Shown: positions 33,581-45,090, counted from the first letter of the stretch. The stretch is DNA of 64,000 nucleotides from Rosa chinensis (GCF_002994745.2 NC_037090.1:3906001-3970000), one strand, 5' to 3'. Numbers and translations are program-made. The notes: generated by a model from the sequence alone, not told the origin.

Positions 33581-35407
33581 ATGAAGATCTCATTTCACTC
33601 TCAAATGTCTCTTTTCCAATTCCTCCTACTTGGATTAAGCTTAGGTTTTGCCAATTCCATAACCATTAACAATGAAACCTCTGCACATAGAAATCTGGTT
33701 ACCAATCCTATGTGTCCATGGGACACAGATTCCCTCCAAAAACTCGTCACCCAAAACGATCTCCCATTTCCATTACAGGACATCTCCACTGAATGCCAGT
33801 ACATGCTTCAAGGAATTCGTCTCCTCCGATCCGAGTATCTCCGAACAAACGGCTCCTTTTCTCTTCCTCCAAATGTCTTAGAGGCCTGCTGGGATTCATA
33901 TGAACATTTAGTCCACCAATTCATTCCGGGATTCAATATCAGATTCAGTTGCGGCTACAAGACCAACTTCATTTCCGAGACTTGTATGAACATTACAAGT
34001 AGATCCGATTTTGAAAATTTGGTTCCAGCCTCCCAGTTGCAGCAAATTAAATCCTCTTGTGACCAGTCTCTGAAGACCGATTCGGCTTGTGCTTCTTGTG
34101 TGGGTAGCTTGAATAGTGTCAGATCCTCTTACTGGAAAGGATCAGATGATGGGAATGTTGAAGACTGTAAAGGGTACCTTTATATATATGCTGCAGCTTT
34201 TGCTAACAGGTTTGGACCAACTGACATAGGCACTGCAAAGTGTTTGTTCTTGCTTGATTTTAGTTCAGCTAGTCCCAAGTCCAAGAACACGAATGCAGTG
34301 ATGTGGGGAATTTTGTCTGGTTGTGTCGATGGTTTTGTTGCGGCACTTGTGGTGGTTTGGTTTCTTTGGATGTGGCACAAGAAGTGGAGGAAGAAGAGGA
34401 GAGAAAACTTGGCTCGAGTCGAGGTAGTGCCAGATATGGAGAGTGGTACTAATTCGTCATCGTTGAAGTTCAGTTTTGAAGAAATTCGAAAGGCTGCAGG
34501 GAATTTCTCAAGAGAGAACATAGTTGGTATGGGTGCATATGGCAATGTCTACAAGGGGGTGTTACCAGATGGTTCTGAAGTTGCACTGAAAAGGTTCAAG
34601 AACTGTTCTGCTGCTGGAGACCAAGTTTTTGCACATGAAGTTGAGGTCATTGCTAGTGTTAGGCATGTGAACCTTGTAGCGTTACGAGGCTATTGCACCA
34701 CGACGGTGCCAAGAGAAGGACATCAGAGAATAATAGCTTGTGATTTGATGAGAAATGGAAGCCTATATCAGCACCTTTTTCAACCAGGATTCAAGAAGCT
34801 AACTTGGCCTATTCGACAAAAGATTGCTCTAGGAATGGCTCGAGGGTTGGCCTATTTGCACTATGGAGTTCAGCCTGCAATAATTCACAGAGACATCAAA
34901 GCGAGCAATGTACTTCTAGACGAAGCATTTGAGGCAAAACTAGCTGATTTCGGGCTTGCAAAGTTCACGCCGGAGGGACAGACACACGTGAGCACAAGAG
35001 TAGCCGGGACACTTGGATATGTTGCTCCCGAGTATGCTTTGTATGGGCAGTTATCCGAAAGAATCGATGTGTATGGCTTTGGGGTTGTACTTCTTGAGCT
35101 TTTGAGTGGGAAGAAAGCAGTTGTGGGAGTTCTTGATGACAATAGACCTTTGTTGTTAGCAGATTGGGCATGGTCACAAGTTAGGGAAGGTGGAGCTTTG
35201 GGTGTTATTGATGAAGGGATGCCAGAGTCGGGTGTACCAGAAGTGATGGAGAAGTATGTTTTGGTTGCGGTGCTTTGCTCTCATCCTATAGCATATGCTA
35301 GGCCAACAATGGATCACATTGTGAAAATACTTGAAAATGATGCTACTCCAGTTCCTTCTATTCAAGATAGGCCTTTTTCTCTTTTAGCACAAATGGATGA
35401 TACCTAG
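33581..35407 (+). CDS. RKF3: RKF3-like receptor kinase, paralog 2
   Basis: Single-exon gene. I start at ATG 33581 (608 residues) because the hydrophobic signal (SLFQFLLLGLSLGFANS) then sits at the N-terminus; an upstream in-frame ATG at 33464 would bury it. The ectodomain has the same ten-cysteine pattern as paralog 1 (MCPWDTD, TECQYMLQGIRLLRS, ACW, SCGY, ETCMNIT, KCLF). A membrane segment (~240-265) precedes a basic stop-transfer (HKKWRKKRR). Kinase motifs are complete: GMGAYGNV (~316), Lys337, HRDIKASN (Asp438), DFG (Asp456) and GTLGYVAPEYALYGQ. It ends SLLAQMDDT and lacks the Ser-rich tail of paralog 1. It is a plasma-membrane receptor kinase with unknown ligand; the two genes are tandem duplicates that have diverged throughout, more in the ectodomain than in the kinase. 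Confidence 0.93.
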   Translation: MKISFHSQMSLFQFLLLGLSLGFANSITINNETSAHRNLVTNPMCPWDTDSLQKLVTQNDLPFPLQDISTECQYMLQGIRLLRSEYLRTNGSFSLPPNVLEACWDSYEHLVHQFIPGFNIRFSCGYKTNFISETCMNITSRSDFENLVPASQLQQIKSSCDQSLKTDSACASCVGSLNSVRSSYWKGSDDGNVEDCKGYLYIYAAAFANRFGPTDIGTAKCLFLLDFSSASPKSKNTNAVMWGILSGCVDGFVAALVVVWFLWMWHKKWRKKRRENLARVEVVPDMESGTNSSSLKFSFEEIRKAAGNFSRENIVGMGAYGNVYKGVLPDGSEVALKRFKNCSAAGDQVFAHEVEVIASVRHVNLVALRGYCTTTVPREGHQRIIACDLMRNGSLYQHLFQPGFKKLTWPIRQKIALGMARGLAYLHYGVQPAIIHRDIKASNVLLDEAFEAKLADFGLAKFTPEGQTHVSTRVAGTLGYVAPEYALYGQLSERIDVYGFGVVLLELLSGKKAVVGVLDDNRPLLLADWAWSQVREGGALGVIDEGMPESGVPEVMEKYVLVAVLCSHPIAYARPTMDHIVKILENDATPVPSIQDRPFSLLAQMDDT

Positions 35408-36332
35408 AGATCCAGAAGCTAGCTTCTTGATCAAGAACAACAAGTGTAAATATTCGATTAATTGGGGTAACGTGATCGTTTATATTCATCAATGTCTGTG
35501 GTATGAAGTTGTATTGAACTAGGCTAACATACGCTAATTCAGTAAATTCTATTTGATGGCAGGATTCCATTGTCCTTAAAACGGGCAGTAATGCCTATAT
35601 TTCGAAAGTTGGTTGTGCATTTGGGATTTTTTTTCCTTGTTACTTTGGATTGATTTTTTGCTTATTAATATCCTAGGTGTATTTATAACTTTTATCAATT
35701 TTCTTTTTCTAAAGAAAAAATGCTCACAAACTTGTGAGAATTCTTTAATCACTATGGTATTCAACCAGCACATATGAATTATGTTGGGGTATTCAACCAT
35801 CGCAGGCCATCATCCAATTATATTCTAATTATATGCGGAGATTATAGCATGAAAAACTCCAATATTTGATGTGAAGCCCTAGGCATCTACGTCTCCAAGT
35901 ATCTCCCATAATAAAACTCAATTATAAACATGGCTCAAACCAGTCTCTACCCTTAATTTTGATTCTCAACAAATTTCTTTCCACATTTGGGAAGATTGCA
36001 AACCTACAACAGTAGTTAACTTTTTGCTAACCTGGTAATCACCCATAAGTTAACAAAACCAATCTACTCTTAATTTGTTTATTGGAATTCACTCGATTGA
36101 TTTTAGCTTAGAGAATGGAAATCTCTGATCAATTGAATTGTTTCTTCCTTCGTATATCTTGAAGATCGAATCTTCTACTCAATAATGTTTTCAAAATTTA
36201 TTTGTAAAAAATATTAATTGGGTTGAAAATAGGTAGAATTTATTTGAGTGATGACATGGCAAATGCCACATCATTTGGGATCCAAATTTGCCAAATTATT
36301 TTTGTTTTGGATTACAGGTTATTATACATACA
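35408..36332. other. 3' flank of RKF3-like gene 2; nothing further assigned
   Basis: Probable 3' untranslated region followed by AT-rich spacer up to the first Helitron-like boundary. No coding resemblance. Confidence 0.4.
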
Positions 36333-37407
36333 TCTAAAGCAGAAAGCCGGAAATCCCTGTTCATAAGGACTGTTAATTTTAGTGAACAGTAAACCGACGC
36401 TTTTGCCCTTTTTTTTGTTCTGAATTACAGTTTGCCATTTTTTTTGCATTCTGGTTGGTTTGGTTGGTTTCCACGTGGCTCTGTTTGCGTGCTCCACGAA
36501 GAGAGAGATCAAGAAGGCTCGAGAGAGCCAGACAGGTGAAGAAGGATCGAGACTCGGGAGTGTGAGGTGTGTTTCTTAGCTTTCCGCAAAGAGAGAGAAA
36601 GCGAAAGAGAGAGAAAGCACAGTCGAAACAGTCGAAGCCTCTATTGACCGTAGCCGTGGAACCCAGATAACTCTCTTCACTGTTTCACAGTATCAGGTGC
36701 ATCGATCAAGCTCGCAGATACGAAGGTTGTTGGGCTGATAACGAGTTGTAAAGGTTTGGTTTACAGAGTTTATGTGCCGGATTTGATATACAATTTGGGA
36801 TTTTGAATGATCGATTTGATGTAGTATTTCAGATTTTGATCATAGATCGCCGGCATGGGAAGAAGAAGAGGAGAGATTCAAGATTTTGGTGGCCTTTTGG
36901 AGCAAGGTTTCGGTTTGTTTCGGAAGGTTTGGGAGGAAGCTTTCAATAGGTATGTCTTTGATTTTTTTTTTTTTTCAGTCGTGGAAAATTGTGGTTTTCA
37001 GTGAGGTTTTTGTGTTTGAATTTTATGTATTTGTATATTAAAATGTGAATGAAGGTGATTTCGGTTTAAGCTTTGGTTTGAATGGAGATGAGAGTGATGA
37101 TGGTTTTGTTATTGTGTTTGATTGAACCGAAAAAGGGTAGCTGCCAATAGTAGAGGTTGTTTTTAAACCAACAACACTCTGCTCTCCATTGTCTCTGCTT
37201 ATGCATCATTAGAAACTTGATGTGCGAAGTACTAAAGCTCCCAACCAAAGACTTTTTTCTTTTTCTTTCTTTCTTTTTTCTAAAACCTTCAAAACAACAT
37301 ACCAATTATTTCAGACCAAAATTCATGACTGAAATGTTATGTTAACTTGCACAATATTCATATAAAACAGAAGAGAAAATATAACCTCTGACATTGCTGA
37401 AATTGTA

Positions 37408-37513
37408 TCATAAGTACTCAACAACCAAGATATCAACCTTAGCACAAATAGATGCATGTTTCTTTCCAACAGAGGCAGCCTTTTTCTCCAGAGCATCCAC
37501 CTTTCCCAACACC
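37408..37513 (-). other. Exon-like fragment inside Helitron A
   Basis: The minus strand reads a TTACAG acceptor, then VLGKVDALEKKAASVGKKHA and SICAKVDILVVEYL with a stop. It is Lys/Val-rich and coiled-coil-like, and looks like the last exon of a captured gene. No partner exon was found. Family not recognised. Confidence 0.35.
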
Positions 37514-37982
37514 TGTAATATCATATCATAAACAGTCAAGTAGGGGCAATTGAAATTAACTATACATATCACTCAAGATGTAGAAACAATCGGAAAACTA
37601 ATTTGAGAAACATAAATCAAAACTGCATTCAAAAGTCAAAAATTGAAACATCAAAATACATACATAACTCATATCTGTACTACAGTTATAAGATGTGGTA
37701 ATGTGGTATACTAATCACTTTGACTAATTTTTGTTTATCATGAGTCTTTAAGATTCCTGATTTACATAAACAGAGATTGCCCATGATTTTCTTAGGTAGC
37801 TGTTCATAATTTCCATCCCCGAGAGTTACTTCAATAAGAGATTGAGCAAAGGGTGAAGATACTTTTAATTGGAAAAGTTATCCGAATAAGTCCTCAACAT
37901 AACTAATATTTCCTGTAACTTTAAGGCACCACACTACTACCTGATTCTTCTTTAAAAGAGTCGTCCATGCGCTGCCAGTTGT

Positions 37983-39139
37983 ATGATACTAATGAAACTA
38001 ATGAAAATGAAGCATACAAAAGTTTTGGAAATTGAAGTAAAGATCTAATCTAAGAGGGAGTGCAAGGAGTCTGCAAGGAAGTTCAGGCAAAATTCAGTTG
38101 GTAGTGTTGTTCAGTTGGATGCAAAATTGTACTCAAGGACTCCCAACTGAACTTTGGTTGAACTTCCCTGGAAACTTCATGAATTTCTACTGGACTCCAA
38201 ATAATGTGCACATTACGCAGAAATTTGTTCTTCCGTGAGCCACAACCAAAACAAAACCATTATTAAAAGTGAAGTGTGTTTTTGGTTTTAATGTATTAGT
38301 GAAAATAATGATAAAATTGATAGTAACATAGAGTGATTGGTTGTTATGGTCATACATATAATGAGTGCCCTTTTTTTTTTCTTTCAATATTCCTGTAATA
38401 TTTTCATTCAATTGATGTAGTTGTGTTTCATTATTTTCATATAAGTAACATCTGCTCTTTTCATCATAAACCAAAGATCTATATTGTTGGTTATTGATTG
38501 TCTGTATTGTTCTTTGAAATTAGGTTGCAGAAAACAAAAGAAGTGTTGCTGGGTTTCGGGTTTCAGTGATTGATTTGGAGTGGTTGAAGGTAAGGTTTTG
38601 ATTTTCAATTGTTAACTGTATGTAATATTGAAAATAATGATAAAATTGATAGTAATATAGAGCGATTGGTTGTTATGGATATGAGTAGGGATTGAAGGTT
38701 TGAAGGTCGTGTTTTTGTTTTTGTTTCGGCTGGGTTACACATATAATCAGTGCCGTTTTTTTTGGTTCAATATTGCTGTAATTTTTTCATTCAATTGATG
38801 TAGTTGTGCTTTATTATTTTCATATAACTAAGATTCTGAATAAAGCCAATGGTCTATATTGTTGGTTATTGATTGTTTGTATTGTTTTTTGAAATTGGGT
38901 TGCAGAAAACAGAAGAAGTGTTGCTGGGTTTGGGATTTCAGTGATTGAAGGTAAGTTTTTGATTTTCGGTCTGTACCAGAGTGATTGACATCCAAGAAGT
39001 GTTTGAATAGTTGGATATTGGATTTGTTAAACAAGACTCAATTAGATTGTGCAGACTCCTTGCACTCCCTCTTAGATTAGATATTTACTTCAATTTCCAA
39101 AACTTTTGTCTGCTTCACTTTCAGTTTCATTAGTATCAT
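37983..39139. repeat. ~90-bp inverted repeat pair (foldback)
   Basis: Arms 37983-38074 and 39051-39139 are near-perfect inverted copies. The left arm has ATGATACTAATGAAAC, then GTTTTGGAAATTGAAGTAAA, then GGGAGTGCAAGGAGTCTGC; the right arm mirrors these. They enclose about 980 bp. This may be a MULE-like or foldback insertion inside the Helitron, or an inverted duplication; I found no convincing target duplication at the arm ends. Confidence 0.85.
38298..38970. repeat. ~340-bp tandem duplication
   Basis: Copy 1 (about 38298-38600) and copy 2 (about 38627-38960) share AAAATAATGATAAAATTGAT, ATTCAATTGATGTAGTTGTG, ATATTGTTGGTTATTGATTG and GAAGTGTTGCTGGGTTT in the same order, with indels. It lies between the inverted arms of the foldback. 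Confidence 0.85.
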
Positions 39140-40175
39140 ATTAACTCCTGCAGCAAAGCGCGGGAAACTGTATCTAGTATTTACTATCTTCTAATTCTCA
39201 GTTAACTGTTCATCGGCTTATGAACAGTGCCAGCGCGAGCCCAGCCGGTCGTGGCTGAAAAGACTATTTTGTCCCTGTGTCAGCTCTCTCTTGCCCGACA
39301 CCTGTTTGCCTGCTCTGATCCCCGTGTCTTTCTTCTTCGCTTCACAGAGAGGGAGAGAGTGGAGGGAATTCATTTTCTTGGACCACCAACCCTCGGTGTG
39401 TGTTTTTCTTGCTTCGACACCTGGGGTGGTTCTCAGTATCGTGTCTATAATACCTCGCTCCACTGAGAGGTAAATAGTGTTGAGGATTGTGCAATCGGTG
39501 TTTTATTTGCATTTGAGGATTTTTGGCAAGATTACTTGCAACCGATTTGCGGGTAATTTTAGTTCTGATGTTGCATGTCATGGTTGTGTCTGTGTTTCTT
39601 CGATTCAAGGTTTCTTTGTTGGCTGTTTTTTGGATTTACAGTTCGTCAAATTTGATTTGTGTTGAAAGAGTGGGTTTTGGTGATGAGTTAAATTTTGGGT
39701 TTCACGTAATCTGTTTTCTCAAGCTGATAGACACGATGTTTTCCTTTTTTTTCTCTTTGTTCTTGGCTGTGCTTTGTGTTTCTGTTGTTGATAGAGTGAA
39801 AGAGAGGGAGAGAATTCCAAAGAACATGTTCTGCATGTTCTCCGTGTGTGTGTTTTTGTGTTTTCCGATAATAGTAATAATCAAGAAACACGGAGAATGA
39901 AAGAATTTGTGGTTCTTTTTGAAAGAATTTTGATTTGGGGTTTTGGTGATGTCAGGTGTTTCTGGGTTATTGGCTTAACCTTGAGGTGGAGGTGTGTTGA
40001 GAAAGGCAGGAGAGCTGCTGAGGTGTGGCTTCAAACATCCAATTCCAGAGTTATTGTTCATGCTTGGAGACATAGATTGCTTCTACGTTCAAGGTTCCTT
40101 AATTCTCCTCTCTCAATTTTGTCCATTGTAATTGTAAATTGTTCCTATTTAATGTTAAACTGTGATTGGTTTTGT

Positions 40176-41948
40176 ATGCAGGTTTCATATGCTACTGTTG
40201 TAAGAAATTGGTCTCCAAGGTCTGAAGAGAAGGAGAAGGTTGAATCTGTAAATCAAGGTAAATGGAAGAGAATACATGTTAAGGAATTTTTGAAATCATG
40301 CTCAACTTTAAATTTTTAGAAACTTTTTGAAAAGGTTTTTTTTTTTTTTTTCCTGAGATCTGTAGAGGATGAATTTTTTTGAAGTTGTAACCTTTGAACA
40401 TTTTAGTTCAATTTTAAAGCCATAGCCCGAGAGTAGAGTAGAAAATTGATATGAGGTGGTCTGCTGGTGTGAGATGATATGCTGTTGAGGAACTCTTCTT
40501 ATGCTTGAAAGATGGTTTATGAAACAGGGTTTTGGTTTGATTGCTCTATGGGTTTGATTTCTGCATGTCTGACGATCTCCACATGATGCCCATTCTCTCT
40601 TTATCGTAAACATTAATCAGCCTTCTTTACTTGGTGATGAATGTGTCTACATTCGGGTGTGTTTTTTTTCTGCTTTCTTTGCAGCGAAATCATTCTTTTT
40701 TTTTCTTTTTTTTTTGGGCTCTGTTTTGTCATGAAGAGAGAATGGGTAGATATGTGGATTTAATGATGATTATATGGAATTGCAAACTAGAAACCTGCTA
40801 AGTTTTCGTAATGTTACATAAACAATTTTGTTGATTGAATTCCTATAGCACTAAGTTAAATGATTAACTTATTGGAATTGGATTTACATAAGGATCCGGT
40901 TTTCAAGTTACACTCTCTAACCGGTTTCTGTTTTGCTTCTTTTCTGACCGAGTTTTGTGTATTGATTGTTTGATCATTCAGTAGAGAAGGACATATTGTA
41001 TGGCAGGAGTAATATTTCATGGTGTTTGAAAGAAAAAAGTATTAGGAGTATTACTTACACAATAATGAACTTTCTATTGAAGTTAGTTTTGGTAGTTTTA
41101 TGATTGGTTTGAGGATTTTATTGTTCTTTTGTTTGATTTTTGCAGATTTTATGCAAAACATTTTAGGGGTTGTTTTTGCGCCACTGTTCTGTTGTCTGTT
41201 GTTTAGTGCTATATTCATCTCTTACTCTGATTCAGGTGAGTTTTGTTAGATCAGTTGCTGATTTTAGTTGCGTGCATGATCTTTTCTTTTCTGTGTTAAG
41301 TTTATCATTTATATACACATGATAATGTCAGCTTCTTTAAATATTGGTTTTCCATTTTGTAGATTCTCGGAACAGTGTGCTGTCGAATTTGTCAAGCGTT
41401 TTGGATTCAGGTAAATGATTATTCTGTCTTTAATTGGAATTTAATTGATTATTCTGTCTTTGGTTTTTAAGTTCAAACTGTTTGACTCAGTTGTTCATAA
41501 GTTGTATCTATGTTTGTTAGTTGTTTATATTTACTTTGCTTGAAGAGAGTTATGGTACAAATTCAACTTTGGTTACAGAGAACAGAAAAGCAAATTAGGT
41601 ACTGCAAAATCCTCATTAAGAAGGGAACATATCAACCAAAGCAAAAGGAGCAAACAAATCATGAGGATAAATGTTTTCATCCGTGCGTGCAAGGATAAGA
41701 AAGAGTTTGACATTTTCATTGGAATAGCATTTGAACAGTTTTATACTTTCGTTGAAATAGAAGCAGTAAGCTTTGTCTATGACATTTAACAGTTGTTTAT
41801 TCTGTAAAATTTGTCTATAATCTGTTAACAAAACCTCCATCTTCAATTTGCTGTTACAATTGTTGGTACTTTTGCAGACCCAAGTAACAATAAGAAAGTA
41901 TTGATAGGCTCCCTCACACTTCTGGCATATGAATTAGATATTCTTTAG
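40176..41948 (+). CDS. Candidate small membrane protein gene (possibly Helitron-captured)
   Basis: Four exons fit together without a frame break: 40176-40257, 41146-41235, 41363-41410 and 41878-41948. All introns are GT-AG and all are phase 1, and the total is 291 nt (96 residues plus stop). The protein has a charged N-terminal part (NWSPRSEEKEKVESVNQ), one membrane segment (NILGVVFAPLFCCLLFSAIF), a Ser/Asp-rich linker and a hydrophobic C-terminus (VLIGSLTLLAYELDIL). The consistent phases are the main evidence. The true 5' end is uncertain: the ATG lies across a possible acceptor (ATGCAG), so exons may exist upstream. I do not recognise the family. It lies inside Helitron-like DNA, so it may be a captured, inactive copy. 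Confidence 0.4.
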
Positions 41949-42393
41949 TTTGTTTATGAGTTAGATATGAACAATATGTGATGCTAGATTTCCTTTGGAT
42001 GGTTTTGGTTTTGGTGTTGTTTTTTTTTTTTTTTGGGGTCAAATTTGCTTGGTTTTAGTCACGAATCCATTTTTAGTTAATACTCACATGATGCTCTTCT
42101 TAAGGTGAGAAACATAGATTTCAAGAATCAGAAACAGGGAACTAATGTTATTTTGGATAGAGGATCAGCAATCTGAATATGCAGAGTTTCTATATTGCCT
42201 GTGCGCCATTTCCTAAATCACCTTAGATTATGTGTGCTGCATTATTTATAATCCCGATTTTCCATTTGTGAACTGTTGAACAATTGTTGCTGCTGCTTGC
42301 ACTGTTTGTTCCTTTTGAAGATCCTGAAAAATAATCTCTTTGCATCTTTATTCTGGGTTGTCAGTGTTATTATGCAGACAGTTGACTTCTCAA

Positions 42394-42436
<43 letters not shown>

Positions 42437-44113
42437 ATGTTTAATTATAAACTTCGAGATACAGTCTGATCCTTCTTTGTTTGGATTTTAATTTTTGAAA
42501 TTTTGGTTATTATCTTTGTTTGGTATCCCATGGGATTAGTTTGATGTAGATAACAAATTTTGAGGCTGTGATCCTTTGAAAAAAAAAAATTGTTTCAGCT
42601 TTACAGGTTGGAGATAGATGTAGGCTGCGTTGAATGTTCGATGAGGTCAGATGCACTTCTTTTTTCCTTTCTGCATAGATCAGTTTAGCCTATTTTTAGC
42701 ATTGCACATTGATCTGCAGTCCATTATGGTTCTAAGCAATAACAGACATGCATGATTTGTTAACAAGAAGTTGACGCAAGAAATTCTAGACCCCTCATTG
42801 CAGTTTCCAATTTATATGTTGAATAAAAGTTTTCAGCCTATTTTTATCCTCATTTGGATTGCTGTTGGTGTTCTAGCTGTTTGTTCAAATATAAATTGCT
42901 GAGATTGCCTAAAATTTTTGCTTCTATGGTCATCAGATCCCTACAATCTTTCTCACCATCTTATCTTTTCCGCAAATTTTCATATATGAATCATATAAAT
43001 TGCTTTGCTTTTCTTTCGTCTCTAGAGCAATCACATCTTTATGGCTTATGACTTCATAATAAATTATATGGCATTTTCAGGTTATTAATAACCTTATTCC
43101 AGGTCTTCGATCAGAATGCTTTCTTGATTCAAAAACTAATTCCCAGTACAAAACACCTAGATTTTATACTGATCCCCAGTACAAAACACCTAGATTTTAT
43201 ACATACTCAGTACAAAGATCTATGGTAGCAGCTAATCATAAATAAACCATAATCCATCAAGATTTAACTTTATCTTTTATCCCTTTAAATAAAATTTTAT
43301 TTTCAAATTCCATAATCATCATGTCATATCCACTTAAACATTAATAATACATGGGTCATGGGAGGAAAACTCTAACCTTTTGAAGGAGGATCGGGTTCTC
43401 TGAGATGCCTCGGTGTTTCAGATGATACCGATTTGTAATTATCTTATTGTTAGTTTTTAATTTGTAAATAATTTCTTTCCTTTTCTCCTGTGTATCCAAA
43501 ATGTGAACTTTAAGTCTAAGAAGTCAGAGATTCCTTGCACTAGAAATGTGTATTTGCATTCAGAATTTCATGTGCATGTAAATCTGTTAACTATGATGAA
43601 TATCTATCTTATATATTTTAGAAAGTCTCCATATTTACTACATAAGTTTGTGCTAATGGCTACAGAACTGATGCAAAAAAGTTGGAGTGGGTTCGACCTC
43701 AGACTTCCACTTCGTTGAATGAGATAGCTTGACCAACATATATGACCTTCCAAGAAGTGGATGCAAACAGACTGAAACAAATGATCAGATTTGAAAAAGT
43801 TTCTTGAGTTCAAATGTTTGCCATGAGCCCATGAGGGTCTCTAAACCGCAAGTGAAAAGTCAAGACTGCTTTATGCCAAGTTGGAATCAAATACAAGGCA
43901 TATGATCATATTTTGTGGTCAAATTGTAGAAAGCTGTTACATGTTACAGTGCAAGTAGAAATAGCTGGTATACAAAACATCAGAAAAATGATTGACCAGA
44001 CTATTAGATAAATGAGCAACATCAAATCTCAGTGGGAACCACAACCCAGCTGATATGTGGTGACCAACACCGACACCTCTTTTCAGCAGACAGATCAAAT
44101 GTAGCTAGGTTAG
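41949..44113. other. Helitron B interior without assigned genes
   Basis: AT-rich sequence containing the (AT)n run and a small imperfect duplication (CAGTACAAAACACCTAGATT at about 43144 and 43182). No coding resemblance found. Confidence 0.4.
42397..42434. repeat. (AT)n microsatellite
   Basis: About 19 uninterrupted AT units, inside Helitron B. Confidence 0.95.
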
Positions 44114-44296
44114 CCTATAAGTAGAACAATATATATTTTTGACAAGCTGTGTCAACAGCAGTTGTATTGTATAACCTATAAGTAGAACAATATATATTTT
44201 TGACAAGCTGTGTCAACAGCAGTTGTATTGTATAACCTATAAGTAGAACAATATATATTTTTGACAAGCTGTGTCAACAGCAGTTGTATTGTATAT
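44114..44296. repeat. 61-bp minisatellite, three copies
   Basis: Three nearly perfect head-to-tail copies (44114-44174, 44175-44235, 44236-44296) beginning CCTATAAGTAGAACAATATA and containing GACAAGCTGTGTCAACAGCA. They lie ~100 bp before the Helitron 3' hairpin. Copies are contiguous without spacers, so this is not a CRISPR array. Confidence 0.95.
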
Positions 44297-44835
44297 TTGC
44301 ACATTATCAGAACATTCATATTACCATAATGGTAATGTTAGCTGCAAACATAAGTCTCTAGCCATCCAAAGTTACAGATTTTGTTTGAAAACCCGCAGCA
44401 ACGCGCGGGCACCTATTCTAGTGCTTCTCAATTTGATCCCATATTTGGGTGACTTTAATTTAATTAAAATAGTTGTCAATACATTCAACACCGTTGGGTC
44501 AACATTACTGGCTTTATACCTGTGTAATGGACATGTTAGTAATGAATAAACGAATAACATGAGAGTTTCCTCGTCATCTACTTCGTCAATTTTTCATATT
44601 CATGCTTTCACTGTATGTTTTTACTATAATACACATTTTAGATTATTTTTATTATGAGTTTTAATTTTAGAGGAAATGATCAATTACTCATTTTTTGGGT
44701 TAATTAACCCCATTTACCCAAACACTCTAAGAGATTGCCCATTTACACAATAATTTTTATTGTTAAACCCCACTTACCCAAAACTATAAGAGTTGGACCT
44801 GTTTTCTACATATTTTTAGACTGTTTTGCCCTGAT

Positions 44836-44837
<2 letters not shown>

Positions 44838-44911
<74 letters not shown>
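44838..44911. repeat. (CT)n microsatellite
   Basis: About 37 CT units, followed by CCCT repeats to ~44940. It generates long Ser-Leu or Arg-Glu repeat frames that are not genes. Confidence 0.95.
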
Positions 44912-44916
<5 letters not shown>

Positions 44917-44976
44917 CCTCCCTCCCTCCCTCCATCCCTCCAGCAGGTCGCCCACGACTCCGGCTCTCCCCATCTC

Positions 44977-45090
44977 CGCGCCGAAACTCTTCGTAGTGCT
45001 CTCCGCGGCAGGCTCGATGCCAAGCCGACTGTCCTCGTCTCTGAGAAGCTCGGCGAGGCAGGGTTGGACCTTCTGAAGGAATCGACGACC
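44977..45090 (+). pseudogene. Captured fragment of D-3-phosphoglycerate dehydrogenase
   Basis: In one frame this reads ETLRSALRGRLDAKPTVLVS then EKLGEAGLDLLKES. From memory this matches the beginning of the mature plastid PGDH (first enzyme of the phosphorylated serine pathway), where KPTVLV-EKLG-AG-DLLK is conserved. Only about 35-40 codons are recognisable, with none of the NAD-binding fold or catalytic residues. It sits inside the MULE, so it is a captured exon piece and cannot encode an enzyme. Confidence 0.75.

Larger units (their letters stand above)
36333..39177 (+). mobile_element. Probable Helitron A
   Basis: The 3' end is characteristic: a hairpin CCTGC...GCGGG (39147-39164; one G:T pair), a short spacer, then CTAG (39174-39177) followed by host T. 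The proposed 5' end is TCTAAAGCAGAAAGCC after host A (36332), resembling plant Helitron starts but less certain. There is no terminal inverted repeat or target duplication, as expected. The interior has no Rep/helicase frame. It holds exon-like pieces (MGRRRGEIQDFGGLLEQGFG at 36857, ending at a GTATGT donor; minus-strand VLGKVDALEKKAASVGKKHA at 37408-37513), a tandem duplication and a long inverted repeat. Captured host-gene pieces are usual in plant Helitrons; their sources are unknown to me. Confidence 0.65.
39187..44421 (+). mobile_element. Probable Helitron B
   Basis: The 3' end is a strong Helitron signature: perfect stem CCCGC...GCGGG in CCCGCAGCAACGCGCGGG (44392-44409), a short spacer, then CTAG (44418-44421) and host T. 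The 5' boundary is proposed at TCTTCTAATTC after host A (39186), directly downstream of Helitron A. The first ~90 bp parallel those of A (both have CTGTTCAT, GAACAGT and a TTTTG-CCC-type word), so the two may be relatives. No Rep/helicase is seen. The interior has exon-like pieces (40176-41948), microsatellites and a 61-bp tandem array near the 3' end. The left boundary is the weak point. Confidence 0.6.

Noticed and set aside
39227..39900. Several overlapping frames of 60-125 codons on both strands in Helitron B
   Set aside because: No splice or family support; hydrophobic composition follows from T-rich DNA.
44114..44296. Repeat array resembling a CRISPR locus at first sight
   Set aside because: Units are contiguous with no unique spacers, and the context is plant nuclear DNA within a Helitron.
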